This document shows positions 54,798 to 64,000 of a stretch of 64,000 nt of DNA, one piece after another. The DNA is from DSSM01 sp964484125 (GTDB lineage: Bacteria > Bacteroidota > Ignavibacteria > Tepidaquicellales > Tepidaquicellaceae): positions 62,001 to 126,000 of the forward strand of contig CAZAEK010000003.1 of NCBI GenBank assembly GCA_964484125.1, written 5' to 3'. Below the pieces are notes generated by a model, which saw only the letters and a list, made by a program, of their open reading frames with translations, did not search any database and was not told where the DNA came from. The position numbers and the translations under genes are program-made. Positions within the stretch are counted from its first letter, which is position 1; each line of letters starts with the position of its first letter.

Positions 54798-56744
54798 ATG
54801 GCAAAAAATAAACATACAAAAAAGACATCAAAACCTGAACAGGTAATTGATTACAACATATTTTATGAACCGGGTAAGAATCTTAAATATATTATTTATT
54901 CGGCAATAGCACTGCTTACAATTGCTATACCTGTTTATTTTATAATAAACATGGTTCAGGCAAACGGAACCAATTCATTTCCGCTTGATGACCCCTGGAT
55001 ACACCTGACTTTTGCGAGAAATCTCGCTAAATATTTCAGCTTTTCATATTACCACAACGAAATGGTTACTGCCGGTTCTACTTCGCCTATTTACACTTTT
55101 CTGCTTGCCGCTGGTTATTTTATCTCACAAAATGAGTTTGTTCTCAGCTGGATACCGGGAATACTTTTCTTTACTTTAAGTGCGTTTTATTTATATAAAT
55201 TAAGCAGTAATGATTTCCCGAAAGAAAATCTTTTTGCGATTGCGGCTACTTCTTTTTTTGTTCTTGACAAATGGATGAATTTCATTTCTGTCTCAGGAAT
55301 GGAAACGACAATGTTTATATTTATTTTAATTGCAACTGCATATTTTTACAGAAAAAGAAATGTAATACCTTTCGCTGTTTTCTTAGGATTAATTTTATGG
55401 ACAAGACCAGACGGAGTTGCATTTATTGCAGCTCTTTTTATAGATTATTTAATTTCGTTTAAATTTGCAAAAAAGGATAAATCAATTACGCTTTTTACAA
55501 AACAGCAGGTTATAAAGATTTTAATCATCTCGGGTGCAATTACCCTTTTATATTTTTTATTGAATTTATCACTTTCAGGGACATTATTACCGAATACTTA
55601 TAATGCAAAACTTACATATTATACTCCTGAATTTCGCTCACGCACTGAATTTTTAAAGCAGGAAGTATGGCAATACTTCTCAAGCGGAGCTTATGCGTAT
55701 ATTATCGCAGGATTTTTACTCGGATTTATTTTTACATTGAAAAATCTTTTTAAAAGCAGATATAGCCCATATATTTTATACATAATATTCATTTTCATTC
55801 TGATATTTATTTACTGGTATAAACTTCCTTATGCTCACAGATTCGGCAGATATATGATGCCTGTTATTCCTTTCTTTATTATAGTATCTATATATGGTTT
55901 TAAGGAAACTGCCTTACTTATTGCATCCTATTTCAAAAGCAGGCAGCTAGCGGTTTTCTTTTTATCGCTTGCAGGAATACTGATTATATTTTTTAGTATA
56001 AGCGATATTTCAGAGAACCGAAATACTTTTGCAGAAAATTGTAAATATATTTATGACAGGCAAGTAAAAGCAGCATTATGGATAAAAGACAATTCTGCTG
56101 AAATGGATTTAGTTGCAACACACGACGTAGGTGCTATTGCATATTACACTGAGAGAAAAATTATAGATGTAGCAGGACTTGTAACCCCCGAATTGATAAC
56201 AAAGCTAAACGACAGGGATTACTCTAAATATATGACCAATTATCTAAAGGAAAAAAACGTTAAATATCTTGCGTTTCTAAGGGAATGGTACAGAGTAACA
56301 AATCAGAATCCGCTTTTTACAACCGCAAACAAACTGCCTCCGGAAATAATGGAAGTATATGAGTTTATTCCTGATAAGACTTTAATATTAAGCGGAGAAA
56401 TGAAAAGTATGCTGATGTATGCAGAGAATATGATAATGCAGAAGCAGATCAAAAACGCTCTTCAGGTATTAACGAAAGGTGCTTCATTAGAGCCAAAAGC
56501 ATCTGTGATATATTTTTATCTTGGTGCTGCTTACATGACAGCCGGTGATAACGTAAATGCGGAAAAAAATTTCCTGAAAGCACTTGAAATTTTTCCGGAT
56601 TATAATGACGCTCTTGTTCAGACAGGTTTCTTCTATAAAAATACCGGTAAGAAAGAAGAAGCAAGAAAGTATTTTGAAAAATATCTAAAACTATATCCTG
56701 AAGATAAACAGGTTCAGGAATTATATAAATCTGTTCTCGATTAA
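54798..56744 (+). CDS. GT-C fold membrane protein (PMT/ArnT-like) with C-terminal TPR
   Basis: 648 residues. About ten membrane helices in the first 420 residues. The first outer loop has FPLDDPWIHLTFARN and VTAGSTSPIYTFLLA (about 58-100), the Asp-Asp arrangement typical of lipid-linked GT-C glycosyltransferases. Residues about 545-640 contain two TPR-like repeats (ASVIYFYLGAAYMTAGDNVNAEKNF and YNDALVQTGFFYKNTGKKEEA). Probably glycosylates an envelope or surface molecule; acceptor unknown. First gene of the mltG-ubiX unit, 3 bp before mltG. Confidence 0.78.
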   Translation: MAKNKHTKKTSKPEQVIDYNIFYEPGKNLKYIIYSAIALLTIAIPVYFIINMVQANGTNSFPLDDPWIHLTFARNLAKYFSFSYYHNEMVTAGSTSPIYTFLLAAGYFISQNEFVLSWIPGILFFTLSAFYLYKLSSNDFPKENLFAIAATSFFVLDKWMNFISVSGMETTMFIFILIATAYFYRKRNVIPFAVFLGLILWTRPDGVAFIAALFIDYLISFKFAKKDKSITLFTKQQVIKILIISGAITLLYFLLNLSLSGTLLPNTYNAKLTYYTPEFRSRTEFLKQEVWQYFSSGAYAYIIAGFLLGFIFTLKNLFKSRYSPYILYIIFIFILIFIYWYKLPYAHRFGRYMMPVIPFFIIVSIYGFKETALLIASYFKSRQLAVFFLSLAGILIIFFSISDISENRNTFAENCKYIYDRQVKAALWIKDNSAEMDLVATHDVGAIAYYTERKIIDVAGLVTPELITKLNDRDYSKYMTNYLKEKNVKYLAFLREWYRVTNQNPLFTTANKLPPEIMEVYEFIPDKTLILSGEMKSMLMYAENMIMQKQIKNALQVLTKGASLEPKASVIYFYLGAAYMTAGDNVNAEKNFLKALEIFPDYNDALVQTGFFYKNTGKKEEARKYFEKYLKLYPEDKQVQELYKSVLD

Positions 56745-56747
56745 CTT

Positions 56748-57956
56748 TTGACAAAAATTAAGAGAATAACCGGTCTCATCAGAAAAAACTTATTTCTGAT
56801 TTTTTGTTTTGTAAATAGATATATAAACATATTTTATCAATTTCTAAGGGAAAAAGGAATAATTGATAAAATTAATACTGTATATTATTTCCTTCGGGAT
56901 GAAATTACTGAAGTCTGGGATTATCTTAAAAGAAATAAATCACAAAGGAAAAAGATTTTTTTATTTTCTGGTACAGTTCTTTTAGTACTGATAGTATGGA
57001 GTTTTTTTTTCAATGTTTTATATTCAAGGCATAAATGGGAAGATGGCAGGGACAAAACATATCAGATAAAAGAAGGAAAAAACCTATCTGAAATCGCCGA
57101 AGAAATGGCTGACAGCAATATTATTTCAGGGGCTATGAATTTAAAAATTGCGGCAAAATTGAAAGCTCTCGATGATAAAGTAATTGCAGGTGTTTATACT
57201 TTTAAGTCTGGTATGAATAATATTGAAATTCTGGATTTAATAACAAATCCTGAAAAAAATAAAAAAGATAAAAAGTTTACTGTTGCAGAGGGAATGAGAT
57301 TTAAAAACATAGGAAAACTCGCAGAAAAAGAGCTTTCACTCAGCAGCGAGAGATTTAATGAAGCAGTTCAAAATGATTCACTGCTTTCAATTATAGGTAT
57401 GCAGAATAAACTTAAAAATCTCGAAGGATTTCTTTTCCCCGATACTTATTTCGTTCCTGAAAATATAGACGAAAAGGGACTTGTAAATATTATGTTTGAA
57501 GGATTTATGAAAAAAGTATTCAGGGATACACTTCTCAACAAGTATTTCACTGGTCAAAGTGGTAAGTTATATGAGATTATTACACTTGCCTCAATAATTC
57601 AGGCAGAGGCGGCTTTCACAGATGAAATGCCGGTAATTGCAGGAGTATATATGAACAGAATAAATAAGAGAATGAAATTACAGGCAGACCCGACAATACA
57701 GTACATACTGCCTGACGGACCGAGAAGATTGCTTTTCAGTGATTTAAAAATTGATTCTCCTTATAATACATATCTTTATTTTGGATTACCTCCCGGACCG
57801 ATAAATAATCCGGGGTTAGATGCTATAAGGGCAGCAGTAAATCCGGAAGAGCATGATTATATTTTCTTTGTTGCACAGAAAGACCGGAGGCACAGATTTT
57901 CAAAAACCTATCAAGAACATCAAAAAGCTATAAATGAAATAAGAAGCGGGAAATGA
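56748..57956 (+). CDS. mltG: Endolytic murein transglycosylase MltG
   Basis: 402 residues from a TTG at 56748; no ATG exists before residue 120 in frame. One membrane segment lies at about 68-90, preceded by an unusual 65-residue N-terminal extension, hydrophobic at 14-32. A LysM-like part (105-170) is followed by the YceG domain with GFLFPDTYFVP (227-237), catalytic Glu287 (ASIIQAEAAF) and MKLQADPTIQY, GLPPGPINNPG. It cuts nascent glycan strands at the membrane, setting their length. Overlaps the next gene by four bases. Confidence 0.93.
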   Translation: MTKIKRITGLIRKNLFLIFCFVNRYINIFYQFLREKGIIDKINTVYYFLRDEITEVWDYLKRNKSQRKKIFLFSGTVLLVLIVWSFFFNVLYSRHKWEDGRDKTYQIKEGKNLSEIAEEMADSNIISGAMNLKIAAKLKALDDKVIAGVYTFKSGMNNIEILDLITNPEKNKKDKKFTVAEGMRFKNIGKLAEKELSLSSERFNEAVQNDSLLSIIGMQNKLKNLEGFLFPDTYFVPENIDEKGLVNIMFEGFMKKVFRDTLLNKYFTGQSGKLYEIITLASIIQAEAAFTDEMPVIAGVYMNRINKRMKLQADPTIQYILPDGPRRLLFSDLKIDSPYNTYLYFGLPPGPINNPGLDAIRAAVNPEEHDYIFFVAQKDRRHRFSKTYQEHQKAINEIRSGK

Positions 57957-59515
57957 ATTTTTCAAAAGCTGTATTATTAACAAGACTTTTTTTAAAACTC
58001 GATTACAGGGATAAAGACAAAGGATCTCTTACAAAATTAATTGGAATTTCTTTTGCCTATCTTTTGTCATCTACTTTAATCAGTATGGATTATTACAGAA
58101 GTTATGATTTGCTGAGCTTTATGACTCTTGGGTTTACTCTTAAATTGTTTTTTATCGGATTCGCTGTACTTGGAGATTTTCCAAATTTATTATTTTCAAA
58201 ACCATATTCTGAGATACTTGAAATTTATCCTTTTGGGAAAAGGGAATTAGTCTTTTCAAAAATAATCAGTACATTTATTTACTTACTTTATTTTGGAATA
58301 CTAATGCTAATTCCTCAATCGGTTTTAGTATATATTGAAGATTATAATTTATTCCTTGTATTAAAATTTGTATTAAACGGATTATTATTTGACCTTTTTA
58401 TTTTATCACTTTTCATCTTTTTGTATTCAAATGCAATTTATCTTCTTGCTGAGAAAACGTTCGCATTGCTTTTTTTATTTCAGGTTTCATTTGTAGCAAT
58501 TGTTATGTATCTGTCAAGCGGACAAAAGGTTACCGGAGTTAAAAATTCTGTATTTGATAATTATTTTTATAATTTTTTACCACAATCAATCTTCAGTAAG
58601 GCAGTTTTTGATTTGAATTTTTTCTTCATTGGCTCCGGTGTTGTATTTGTAACTGCACTATTAAATTATTTTTATCTTAGTAAATATTATTATAAAATAT
58701 CATCAAAACTTCTTGAGCTGAAACCTGAAAAACAAAAAATAAATTTTTCATTCCCACTGGCAGTATTATATGAAAAATTTACAGCATTCTTTTTGAAAAA
58801 TGATATCGAGAAGGCATTTTTCGGTTTAATGAAAAATATGTTTCTCAAATCTAAAACGGTTAAATTAAGAATCATTCCTTTTATTTTTATACCTCTTATT
58901 ATAATTGTTATTGGAATTATAAATAATAAACCCGGAGCATTATTGCTTGAAAAGAATGATTCCGGTTTCTTTTCATCTTTTGCACTTAACATTCTTTCAC
59001 CGGGTATTACCATAACTTATATAATGTGTATCCGTCTTTTGATATCAGGTATAAGAATCTCTGATGAATCTTTGACTGATATAAGATGGATATATAATAC
59101 TCTTCCTATAAGAAATAATAAATCATCATTTAACGGAGCAGTCAAATTCATATATCTCAATTTCATTTTACCTCTTACAGTTCTGATAATAATTATTCTT
59201 AGTTTCAAAATAAGTTTAATTGATTTGGTAATAAATTTTATATTTATTTTTTCTGCCGGTAATCTTTTTAATCTTTTACTGCGGAAATTTGATGCCGATT
59301 ATCCGTTTTCTGTTGAAAACACAAAATTAAATTCAACAGGAAGAGTTTTGGAAGTTTTTCTGACCGTATTTATCGGGTTATTAATTTTTTTAATGCAGAT
59401 ATTTATATTCAAAAATGTTGTATATATATTAATTTCTTTAATTATTATATTTGGAGCAAGTTTTGTAATAAATAATTATATCAATAATGAATCTCGAAAA
59501 CCAACAACAACCTGA
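57953..59515 (+). CDS. Polytopic membrane protein, unrecognised
   Basis: 520 residues with about ten to twelve hydrophobic segments separated by short Lys-rich loops. IYPFGKRELVFSKIISTFIY near residue 90 and LLISGIRISDESLTDIRWIYNTLPI near 360 look like ABC-2-type exporter permeases, in which a large-scale two-half layout is usual. No ATP-binding partner is adjacent, so the role is unassigned. Starts in ATGA overlap with mltG and its 3' end overlaps ubiX by 29 bp. Confidence 0.65.
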   Translation: MNFSKAVLLTRLFLKLDYRDKDKGSLTKLIGISFAYLLSSTLISMDYYRSYDLLSFMTLGFTLKLFFIGFAVLGDFPNLLFSKPYSEILEIYPFGKRELVFSKIISTFIYLLYFGILMLIPQSVLVYIEDYNLFLVLKFVLNGLLFDLFILSLFIFLYSNAIYLLAEKTFALLFLFQVSFVAIVMYLSSGQKVTGVKNSVFDNYFYNFLPQSIFSKAVFDLNFFFIGSGVVFVTALLNYFYLSKYYYKISSKLLELKPEKQKINFSFPLAVLYEKFTAFFLKNDIEKAFFGLMKNMFLKSKTVKLRIIPFIFIPLIIIVIGIINNKPGALLLEKNDSGFFSSFALNILSPGITITYIMCIRLLISGIRISDESLTDIRWIYNTLPIRNNKSSFNGAVKFIYLNFILPLTVLIIIILSFKISLIDLVINFIFIFSAGNLFNLLLRKFDADYPFSVENTKLNSTGRVLEVFLTVFIGLLIFLMQIFIFKNVVYILISLIIIFGASFVINNYINNESRKPTTT

Positions 59516-60128
59516 ACTAAAAACCGAAACAAAACCATTAATCAGGCAGGTAAAAGGAGATGGTAAAAATGTAATTCTCGGAATTACAGGAACAAGCGGC
59601 TCAATTTACGGATTACGTATATTGCGTGCACTGCTAACAAATGGTTTTAATGTTGATTTAATACTTACAGAATATGCTACTTTCACACTCTATAAAGAAT
59701 GTGGAGTAGAGCTCAAGCAATCAACAATCAAAAATGCCCTGCCTGACATTGCTTACAGAGATGAAAGCGTAATATTCCACAACAACCTCGATTTAAAGTC
59801 TGAGATGTTTTCGACTAACTATGAAGCTCTTGGTATGATTGTCAGTCCCTGTGCAATGAATTATGTTTCTGGTATAGCAAACGGAGAGAGTAAAAATCTT
59901 ATTGAAAAATGCGCTGACCATTTACTTTCTTTCTCAAAACCCGTAATTATAGTACCGCGGGAAACACCATTAAATAAAATACAGCTTAAAAATTTACTTA
60001 CTATCGCAGATGCTGGTGGTAAGATAGTTCCGGCAATGGCTCCCTATGATTTTAATCCATCAGGTTTTTCTGATTTAGCCGATTATATTGCAGGAAGGGT
60101 TATTGATATGCTTGTAAGAGTAAATTGA
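59487..60128 (+). CDS. ubiX: Flavin prenyltransferase UbiX-like
   Basis: 213 residues with a ~28-residue N-terminal extension. FMN-binding GITGTSGSIYGLRIL (about 32-46), TEYATFTLY, IVSPCAMNYVSGIANG, and VPRETPLNKIQLKNLL are all typical. Makes prenylated FMN, the cofactor of UbiD-type decarboxylases. The start lies 29 bp inside the preceding gene in another frame; no later ATG precedes the fold. Its stop abuts that of the convergent glycoside-hydrolase-like gene with no gap. Confidence 0.93.
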   Translation: MNLENQQQPELKTETKPLIRQVKGDGKNVILGITGTSGSIYGLRILRALLTNGFNVDLILTEYATFTLYKECGVELKQSTIKNALPDIAYRDESVIFHNNLDLKSEMFSTNYEALGMIVSPCAMNYVSGIANGESKNLIEKCADHLLSFSKPVIIVPRETPLNKIQLKNLLTIADAGGKIVPAMAPYDFNPSGFSDLADYIAGRVIDMLVRVN

Positions 60129-61781
60129 TTATTTTTTGAAAATTATAATTACCGGTCTTGGAGTGAGTGTTAATCTGAAATTATTCTCGGTTTTTATTGT
60201 TTCTTTTGAGTTATTTTCTATATTGATTATCTGAATTTCTTCTGATTTAAAAGCATCAGGAAATGTGTAAGAATACCTGCCATCTTCAATAAAATCCTCA
60301 TTAGCTTTTTTCCATATTACTACTGCAATTTCTCCTGAATCATTTCTGAAAGTACCTCCGTTAAGTTCGTCAGGAAGTCCGAGCAACGTTGTTAATGAAT
60401 CATTATACCTGTATCCTAAAAGTGTTTCTGAAATGGACCTGAATGCAATTCCCTGAGATGTGAATTCTTTATTGTAAGGTATATTGCCTGTTATGTTTGT
60501 AAATAGTCCCATTAAATCAAATTCGTTTTCTGCTTCGGTTTCCTTTTTAGATTCGCATGAAGTGTATATATAAGATTGAAGGACTCCGTATTTTTGCATA
60601 AGTACAAGACTTTTAATGGTATAATTTCTTTGAACTTCTTCTCCACCTATATAATCTTTAAAAGGTTTTCTGCTTATGTTATATTCTGTAATAATTACAG
60701 GTTTTTTGGGATATGTTTTTCCGTCATATCCGTAATTGCAGAGGGTTTCCTGCATAGAATTCATTTTGTTAATTGTAGAGACCGCAGCTGCATCTGAATT
60801 CCTGTTATATACTTTTTTCATAAGCTCCTTATCGAAATGTACAACTTCATAACCATATTGCGGATAGTCGTGAAAACTTAAACAGTCAAAATAAGCCCCT
60901 GCTTTCAAAGGAAATTCAGCAGTAATTTTTCCATTATCAGGGTTATCTGTATTCCTGCAAACCGCATCAAGAAAACTGTTATATCCTATTCCGCCAATGC
61001 AAACAAAAGCATTTGAATCAACGGATTTAATCACTTCATAAGAAATTCTTAAAATCCTGTTATAATAGAATACCGGTGCTTTAAGATTTTTCAGGTCACA
61101 AGGGTCAGGATTATTTTCAAACCAGTTTCCTGTTGCACCCCGTGGTTTCCAGCCCTTTGCTCCGGTTTCATCGAAATCAGGCTCGTTCCATACTTCCCAG
61201 AACTTTATGTAATTTCTGTATCTTGTTACAGTTTCATAAACATATTTTGCATAAATATTATTGTCGTTAATCTTGATTCCGTTCCCGGTTTCAATAAAAA
61301 CCGGTTCATAAAGATTCTTAAAAATTTTGCTAATCTGATTTTTTCTCTCACAGAATACTGTTGAATCCCTTTGTCGCTCCGAGGGATATCCTATAAAAAC
61401 AGTGTTATCTTTTATCCCGAGTGAATCATAGAATGCAAAAGTATTTACTCTTGCATCATAGCCGTATTTTTCGAGAAAATGTGAGTAAAGAGCAGGTCTT
61501 AAAGATTTAGACCCTGCACCTTCAATATTTTTATTTTTATTTCCGCTGATTATTTCTGCAAGTTCTTCATCTTTCCAGCCCTTATAGTATCCCATATTTG
61601 AACCGTATAAGAATATTCCTTTATACTCAGGTACTATGTCATTTGCTGTTTTTTTATAAACAGTAATTGAATCTGAAAAAAATTTATTAAACTTATTAAT
61701 AGGATTATTTTCCGGCAGATATGCCGTAATTACATAGATGAGAGAGGAGAGAACGAAGATTGAAATAATATTTATTTTCAA
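60129..61781 (-). CDS. Clan GH-A glycoside hydrolase-like protein
   Basis: 550 residues, hydrophobic N-terminus (about 4-21) acting as signal or anchor. TIM-barrel features: acid/base Glu200 in WEVWNEPDF and nucleophile Glu366 in PVIITEYNIS, with FDCLSFHDYPQYG in between; the order is that of GH39/GH5-type retaining enzymes. A beta domain follows (about 440-550, EIAVVIWKK ... RLTLTPRPVII). Substrate unknown; exo-type on xylosides or other sugars is possible. Monocistronic. Confidence 0.82.
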   Translation of the reverse strand: MKINIISIFVLSSLIYVITAYLPENNPINKFNKFFSDSITVYKKTANDIVPEYKGIFLYGSNMGYYKGWKDEELAEIISGNKNKNIEGAGSKSLRPALYSHFLEKYGYDARVNTFAFYDSLGIKDNTVFIGYPSERQRDSTVFCERKNQISKIFKNLYEPVFIETGNGIKINDNNIYAKYVYETVTRYRNYIKFWEVWNEPDFDETGAKGWKPRGATGNWFENNPDPCDLKNLKAPVFYYNRILRISYEVIKSVDSNAFVCIGGIGYNSFLDAVCRNTDNPDNGKITAEFPLKAGAYFDCLSFHDYPQYGYEVVHFDKELMKKVYNRNSDAAAVSTINKMNSMQETLCNYGYDGKTYPKKPVIITEYNISRKPFKDYIGGEEVQRNYTIKSLVLMQKYGVLQSYIYTSCESKKETEAENEFDLMGLFTNITGNIPYNKEFTSQGIAFRSISETLLGYRYNDSLTTLLGLPDELNGGTFRNDSGEIAVVIWKKANEDFIEDGRYSYTFPDAFKSEEIQIINIENNSKETIKTENNFRLTLTPRPVIIIFKK

Positions 61782-61817
61782 CCGGTTAATCGCTCTTTAT
61801 GTTAAAAGTTATAATAG

Positions 61818-61841
61818 AAGGGGCTGAAAAGTCAGCCCCTT
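61818..61841 (-). terminator. Hairpin after the cyclophilin genes
   Basis: Strong 10-bp stem AAGGGGCTGA / TCAGCCCCTT with loop AAAG, 5 bp beyond the cyclophilin stop at 61847. The T-rich run is on the plus strand (GTTTTTTATTTT); on the minus strand the tail is only CTATTATAAC, so termination of the minus transcript may be imperfect or the hairpin may stabilise its 3' end. Confidence 0.65.
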
Positions 61842-61846
61842 GTTTT

Positions 61847-62389
61847 TTATTTTATATAAGCTTTAATTATCGTAACGGGAGTTACTGGTCTGTTCTGTCT
61901 GTCAGTTTCAACCTTTCCGATTTTTTCTACAACATCCATACCTTGAATTATTTCGCCGAAAATAGTATATCCGCCATCAAGATGCGGAAGCGGGGAAAGA
62001 GTAATATAAAACTGCGAGTCTGATGTATTAGGTCCGGCATTAGCCATAGCTACAATACCTTTTTTATTGTGTTTTAAATCGGCAACAATTTCGTCTTTAA
62101 GAACTTTTCCCGAGCCACCGGTACCATTACCAAGAGGATCACCTCCCTGTATAACGAAACCGTCTATAACGCGGTGAAAAATAATTCCATCATAAAAACC
62201 TTGTCCGACTAATTCCTTAATTCTGCCGGCTGTTACAGGTGTTTTATCAAGAAATAATCTGAATTCAAATGTTCCCAGTGATGTTTCCATTACAACAATG
62301 TCTTTTTTCTCTGTCAATGCTTGTTCTCCTTTACAGGAAATGATTAATAAAAGAAACGGCAGAAATAAAGATAATATTATCCTTGTCAT
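61847..62389 (-). CDS. Cyclophilin-type peptidyl-prolyl isomerase, lipoprotein (second of pair)
   Basis: 180 residues. Lipobox IISC with Cys19. Cyclophilin core from VVMETSLGTFEFRLF, with DGIIFHRVIDGFVIQGGDP (about 70-88), SQFYITLSPLPHLDGGYTIFGEII (about 125-148). The catalytic-site Arg of FHRV and the Gln of VIQGGD are present. Presumably a periplasmic foldase anchored to a membrane. 14 bp after its paralogue, same strand. Confidence 0.93.
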   Translation of the reverse strand: MTRIILSLFLPFLLLIISCKGEQALTEKKDIVVMETSLGTFEFRLFLDKTPVTAGRIKELVGQGFYDGIIFHRVIDGFVIQGGDPLGNGTGGSGKVLKDEIVADLKHNKKGIVAMANAGPNTSDSQFYITLSPLPHLDGGYTIFGEIIQGMDVVEKIGKVETDRQNRPVTPVTIIKAYIK

Positions 62390-62403
62390 ATCCGTCAGTT
62401 AAT

Positions 62404-63072
62404 TTATTTTGAAACCATTTTGGCTTCTTTGATTTTTACTTCGTCAATAGGCCTGTCACTTGGATCGGTTTTGACCTTTCCAATTTTCTTAACTACATCC
62501 ATACCTGATGTAACTTCGCCCCATACGGTATGTTTCCCATCAAGGTGTGGCTGAGGTCCGAGGCAGATAAAGAACTGACTATCACCGGTATTAGGACCAG
62601 CATTAGCCATTGAAACTATACCTGCTTTTGAGTGCTTTAAATCAGATACAAATTCATCCTTGATTTTCTTACCTGAGCCGCCACTGCCCTTCCCGGTCGG
62701 ATCACCACCCTGAATCATAAATCCGTCAATTACTCTGTGAAATATAACTCCGTTATAAAAACCTTTTTTGACAAGTGATTTTATATGTTCGCAGGTTATA
62801 GGGGTTTTTTCGTAGTACATCTTAATCTTTATTGTGCCCATATTTGTAACCATTTCAATTGTATTTTCACCGTCTGCGAACGGGTCTTCTTTTTTCACAA
62901 CGCTGTCTTTTTTCACTACAGTGTCTTTTTTGGTCTCCTGTGTTTGTTGTGATTCCTGTTTTGTTACTGTATCCTTTTTCATTTCTGTCTTTGGCTTTTC
63001 TTCATTACCGCAGCCATTTAAGATGAATGCCGAAAAAATAATTACGGCAAATAAAAAATAAATTTTTCTCAA
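62404..63072 (-). CDS. Cyclophilin-type peptidyl-prolyl isomerase, lipoprotein (first of pair)
   Basis: 222 residues. Lipobox LNGC with Cys21, then a low-complexity Lys/Asp/Thr/Val linker of about 50 residues repeating KKDTV/KKDSV. Cyclophilin domain about 75-220: GVIFHRVIDGFMIQGGDPTGKGSGGSG and SQFFICLGPQPHLDGKHTVWGEV, all key residues intact. Longer linker than the paralogue suggests reach through the periplasm. 28 bp after pheS, likely same transcript. Confidence 0.93.
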   Translation of the reverse strand: MRKIYFLFAVIIFSAFILNGCGNEEKPKTEMKKDTVTKQESQQTQETKKDTVVKKDSVVKKEDPFADGENTIEMVTNMGTIKIKMYYEKTPITCEHIKSLVKKGFYNGVIFHRVIDGFMIQGGDPTGKGSGGSGKKIKDEFVSDLKHSKAGIVSMANAGPNTGDSQFFICLGPQPHLDGKHTVWGEVTSGMDVVKKIGKVKTDPSDRPIDEVKIKEAKMVSK

Positions 63073-63100
63073 TTTATTTCTCCTTTAAATTAATTATAAA

Positions 63101-64000
63101 TTAAAATTGCTTTAAAAATCTTATATCATTTTCGTAAAACATTCTTATATCAGGGATGTTATGTCTTATCATCAGAGTTCTTTCAAGACCAATACCAAAC
63201 GCAAATCCTGAATATTCTTCCGGGTCGATATTAACTGCTTCAAAAACATTAGGGTCAACCATTCCGCAACCCAGAATTTCAAGCCATCCGGTATATTTGC
63301 AAATTCTGCAGCCTTTGCTTTTGCAGAGATAACATTCTACATCCATCTCAGCAGAGGGTTCAGTAAACGGAAAATAACTTGGCCTCAAACGGGTTTTAAG
63401 GTCTTTGCCAAAAAATTCCTTAGCAAAGAAATCCATCGTTCCTTTCAAATCTGTAAATGTTACATTTTTATCAACGAAGAGACCGTCAATCTGATGAAAC
63501 ATTCCTAGTGCCCTAGCGCTGATTGCTTCATTTCTGAAAACCTTACCCGGGAATATAGCTCTGATAGGAGGTTTATAATTTTCCATTAGATGAATTTGTC
63601 CGGGAGTTGTGTGAGTTCTGAGCAAATATTTTTTATCAAATTCATCTTTCAGATAAAAAGTGTCCTGCATATCCCTTGAAGGATGATAATCAGGAGTATT
63701 CAGTGCATCGAAATTATGAAATTCATCTTCAATTTCATTACCTTCATAAACGCTGAAACCAATTTTTTTAAAAATTTCCGTAATATCTTCGAGTGCCTGA
63801 GTAATTAGATGTTTCGACCCGATATTGTAAGTTATTCCGGGAAGCGAATAATCTTCATCAGAAACAGATTTATTTTTATTAAGTGACTGACTGAATGTAT
63901 CGTATATATTCTGAGCGAGATTCTTTGTCTCATTAAGAATTTTTCCTACCTTACCTTTTTCACTACCCGGGAGTTCCTTAAATTCCTCGAACAGGGAACT
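63101..64000 (-). CDS. pheS: Phenylalanine--tRNA ligase alpha subunit, partial
   Basis: 299 residues of the C-terminal part; the start is beyond the right edge. Frame verified across 63671-64000 (NFDALNTPDYHPSRDMQDTFYL reads into the rest). Class II motifs: RNEAISARALGMFHQIDGLFVDK, the Cys-rich CYLCKSKGCRICKYTGWLEILGCGMVDPNVF and motif 3 FGIGLERTLMIRH. Forms the (alpha-beta)2 enzyme with PheT, which is not in the window. Confidence 0.97.
   Translation of the reverse strand, partial: SSLFEEFKELPGSEKGKVGKILNETKNLAQNIYDTFSQSLNKNKSVSDEDYSLPGITYNIGSKHLITQALEDITEIFKKIGFSVYEGNEIEDEFHNFDALNTPDYHPSRDMQDTFYLKDEFDKKYLLRTHTTPGQIHLMENYKPPIRAIFPGKVFRNEAISARALGMFHQIDGLFVDKNVTFTDLKGTMDFFAKEFFGKDLKTRLRPSYFPFTEPSAEMDVECYLCKSKGCRICKYTGWLEILGCGMVDPNVFEAVNIDPEEYSGFAFGIGLERTLMIRHNIPDIRMFYENDIRFLKQF

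Overview
The window is AT-rich bacterial DNA with short intergenic gaps and many ATGA stop/start overlaps. At least four secreted proteins (an M14 carboxypeptidase, an M28 peptidase, a LamG protein and a subtilase) end in a type IX secretion C-terminal sorting domain. Three of these carry the 'QNYPNPFNP...' form seen in Ignavibacteria and relatives in the Bacteroidota/Chlorobiota group. Numerous lipoproteins and a few TAnnTTTG-like promoter elements fit that lineage. The exact taxon is inference. No rRNA, tRNA, CRISPR array, transposase or phage structural gene was seen.

Layout. 1-4277 (minus) is an unfamiliar three-gene cluster ending in a membrane-anchored Lon-like protein with Ig-like and LamG domains, cut by the left edge. 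4472-5659 is a DUF4143-type ATPase behind a tandem palindromic operator-like repeat. 5785-16877 is a secreted/exported hydrolase block: subtilase, amidohydrolase, M14 carboxypeptidase, lipoprotein, M28 peptidase. 16923-20518 has a beta-lactamase-fold hydrolase, a UDG-fold glycosylase, a Ca2+/Na+ antiporter and an NTF2-like lipoprotein. 20519-24411 holds a strongly structured leader with two terminator-like hairpins, followed by a tightly coupled three-gene cluster (AAA+ ATPase plus two unrecognised proteins). The third gene of that cluster is split only by an assembly gap.

24478-43190 is mostly housekeeping: metK with a tail-to-tail MTA/SAH-nucleosidase-like gene; an operon S9 peptidase - two SPOR lipoproteins - folD - prmA - OPA-type transporter; deoC with a Cys-less ALDH relative; a D-threonine-aldolase-like enzyme; and an operon transaldolase - gcvT - comB - ftsK. 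43423-47877 has a ZIP transporter, a LamG/T9SS protein and a serine-hydrolase gene with an in-frame stop. 47880-54492 (minus) is rho - RNase G - nuoG-like - amino-acid permease - EVE protein. 54798-60128 (plus) is a GT-C/TPR protein - mltG - membrane protein - ubiX. 60129-64000 (minus) has a clan GH-A hydrolase, two cyclophilin lipoproteins and the 3' part of pheS.

The two 100-N runs (24031-24130, 48362-48461) are each flanked by identical 55-bp copies. Collapsing one copy plus the Ns restores a clean reading frame in the first case and an ATGA overlap in the second, so both are scaffolding artefacts and not biology. The best candidates for undescribed systems are the structured leader plus three-gene AAA+ cluster (20620-24411) and the Lon-like/LamG cluster (1-4277).
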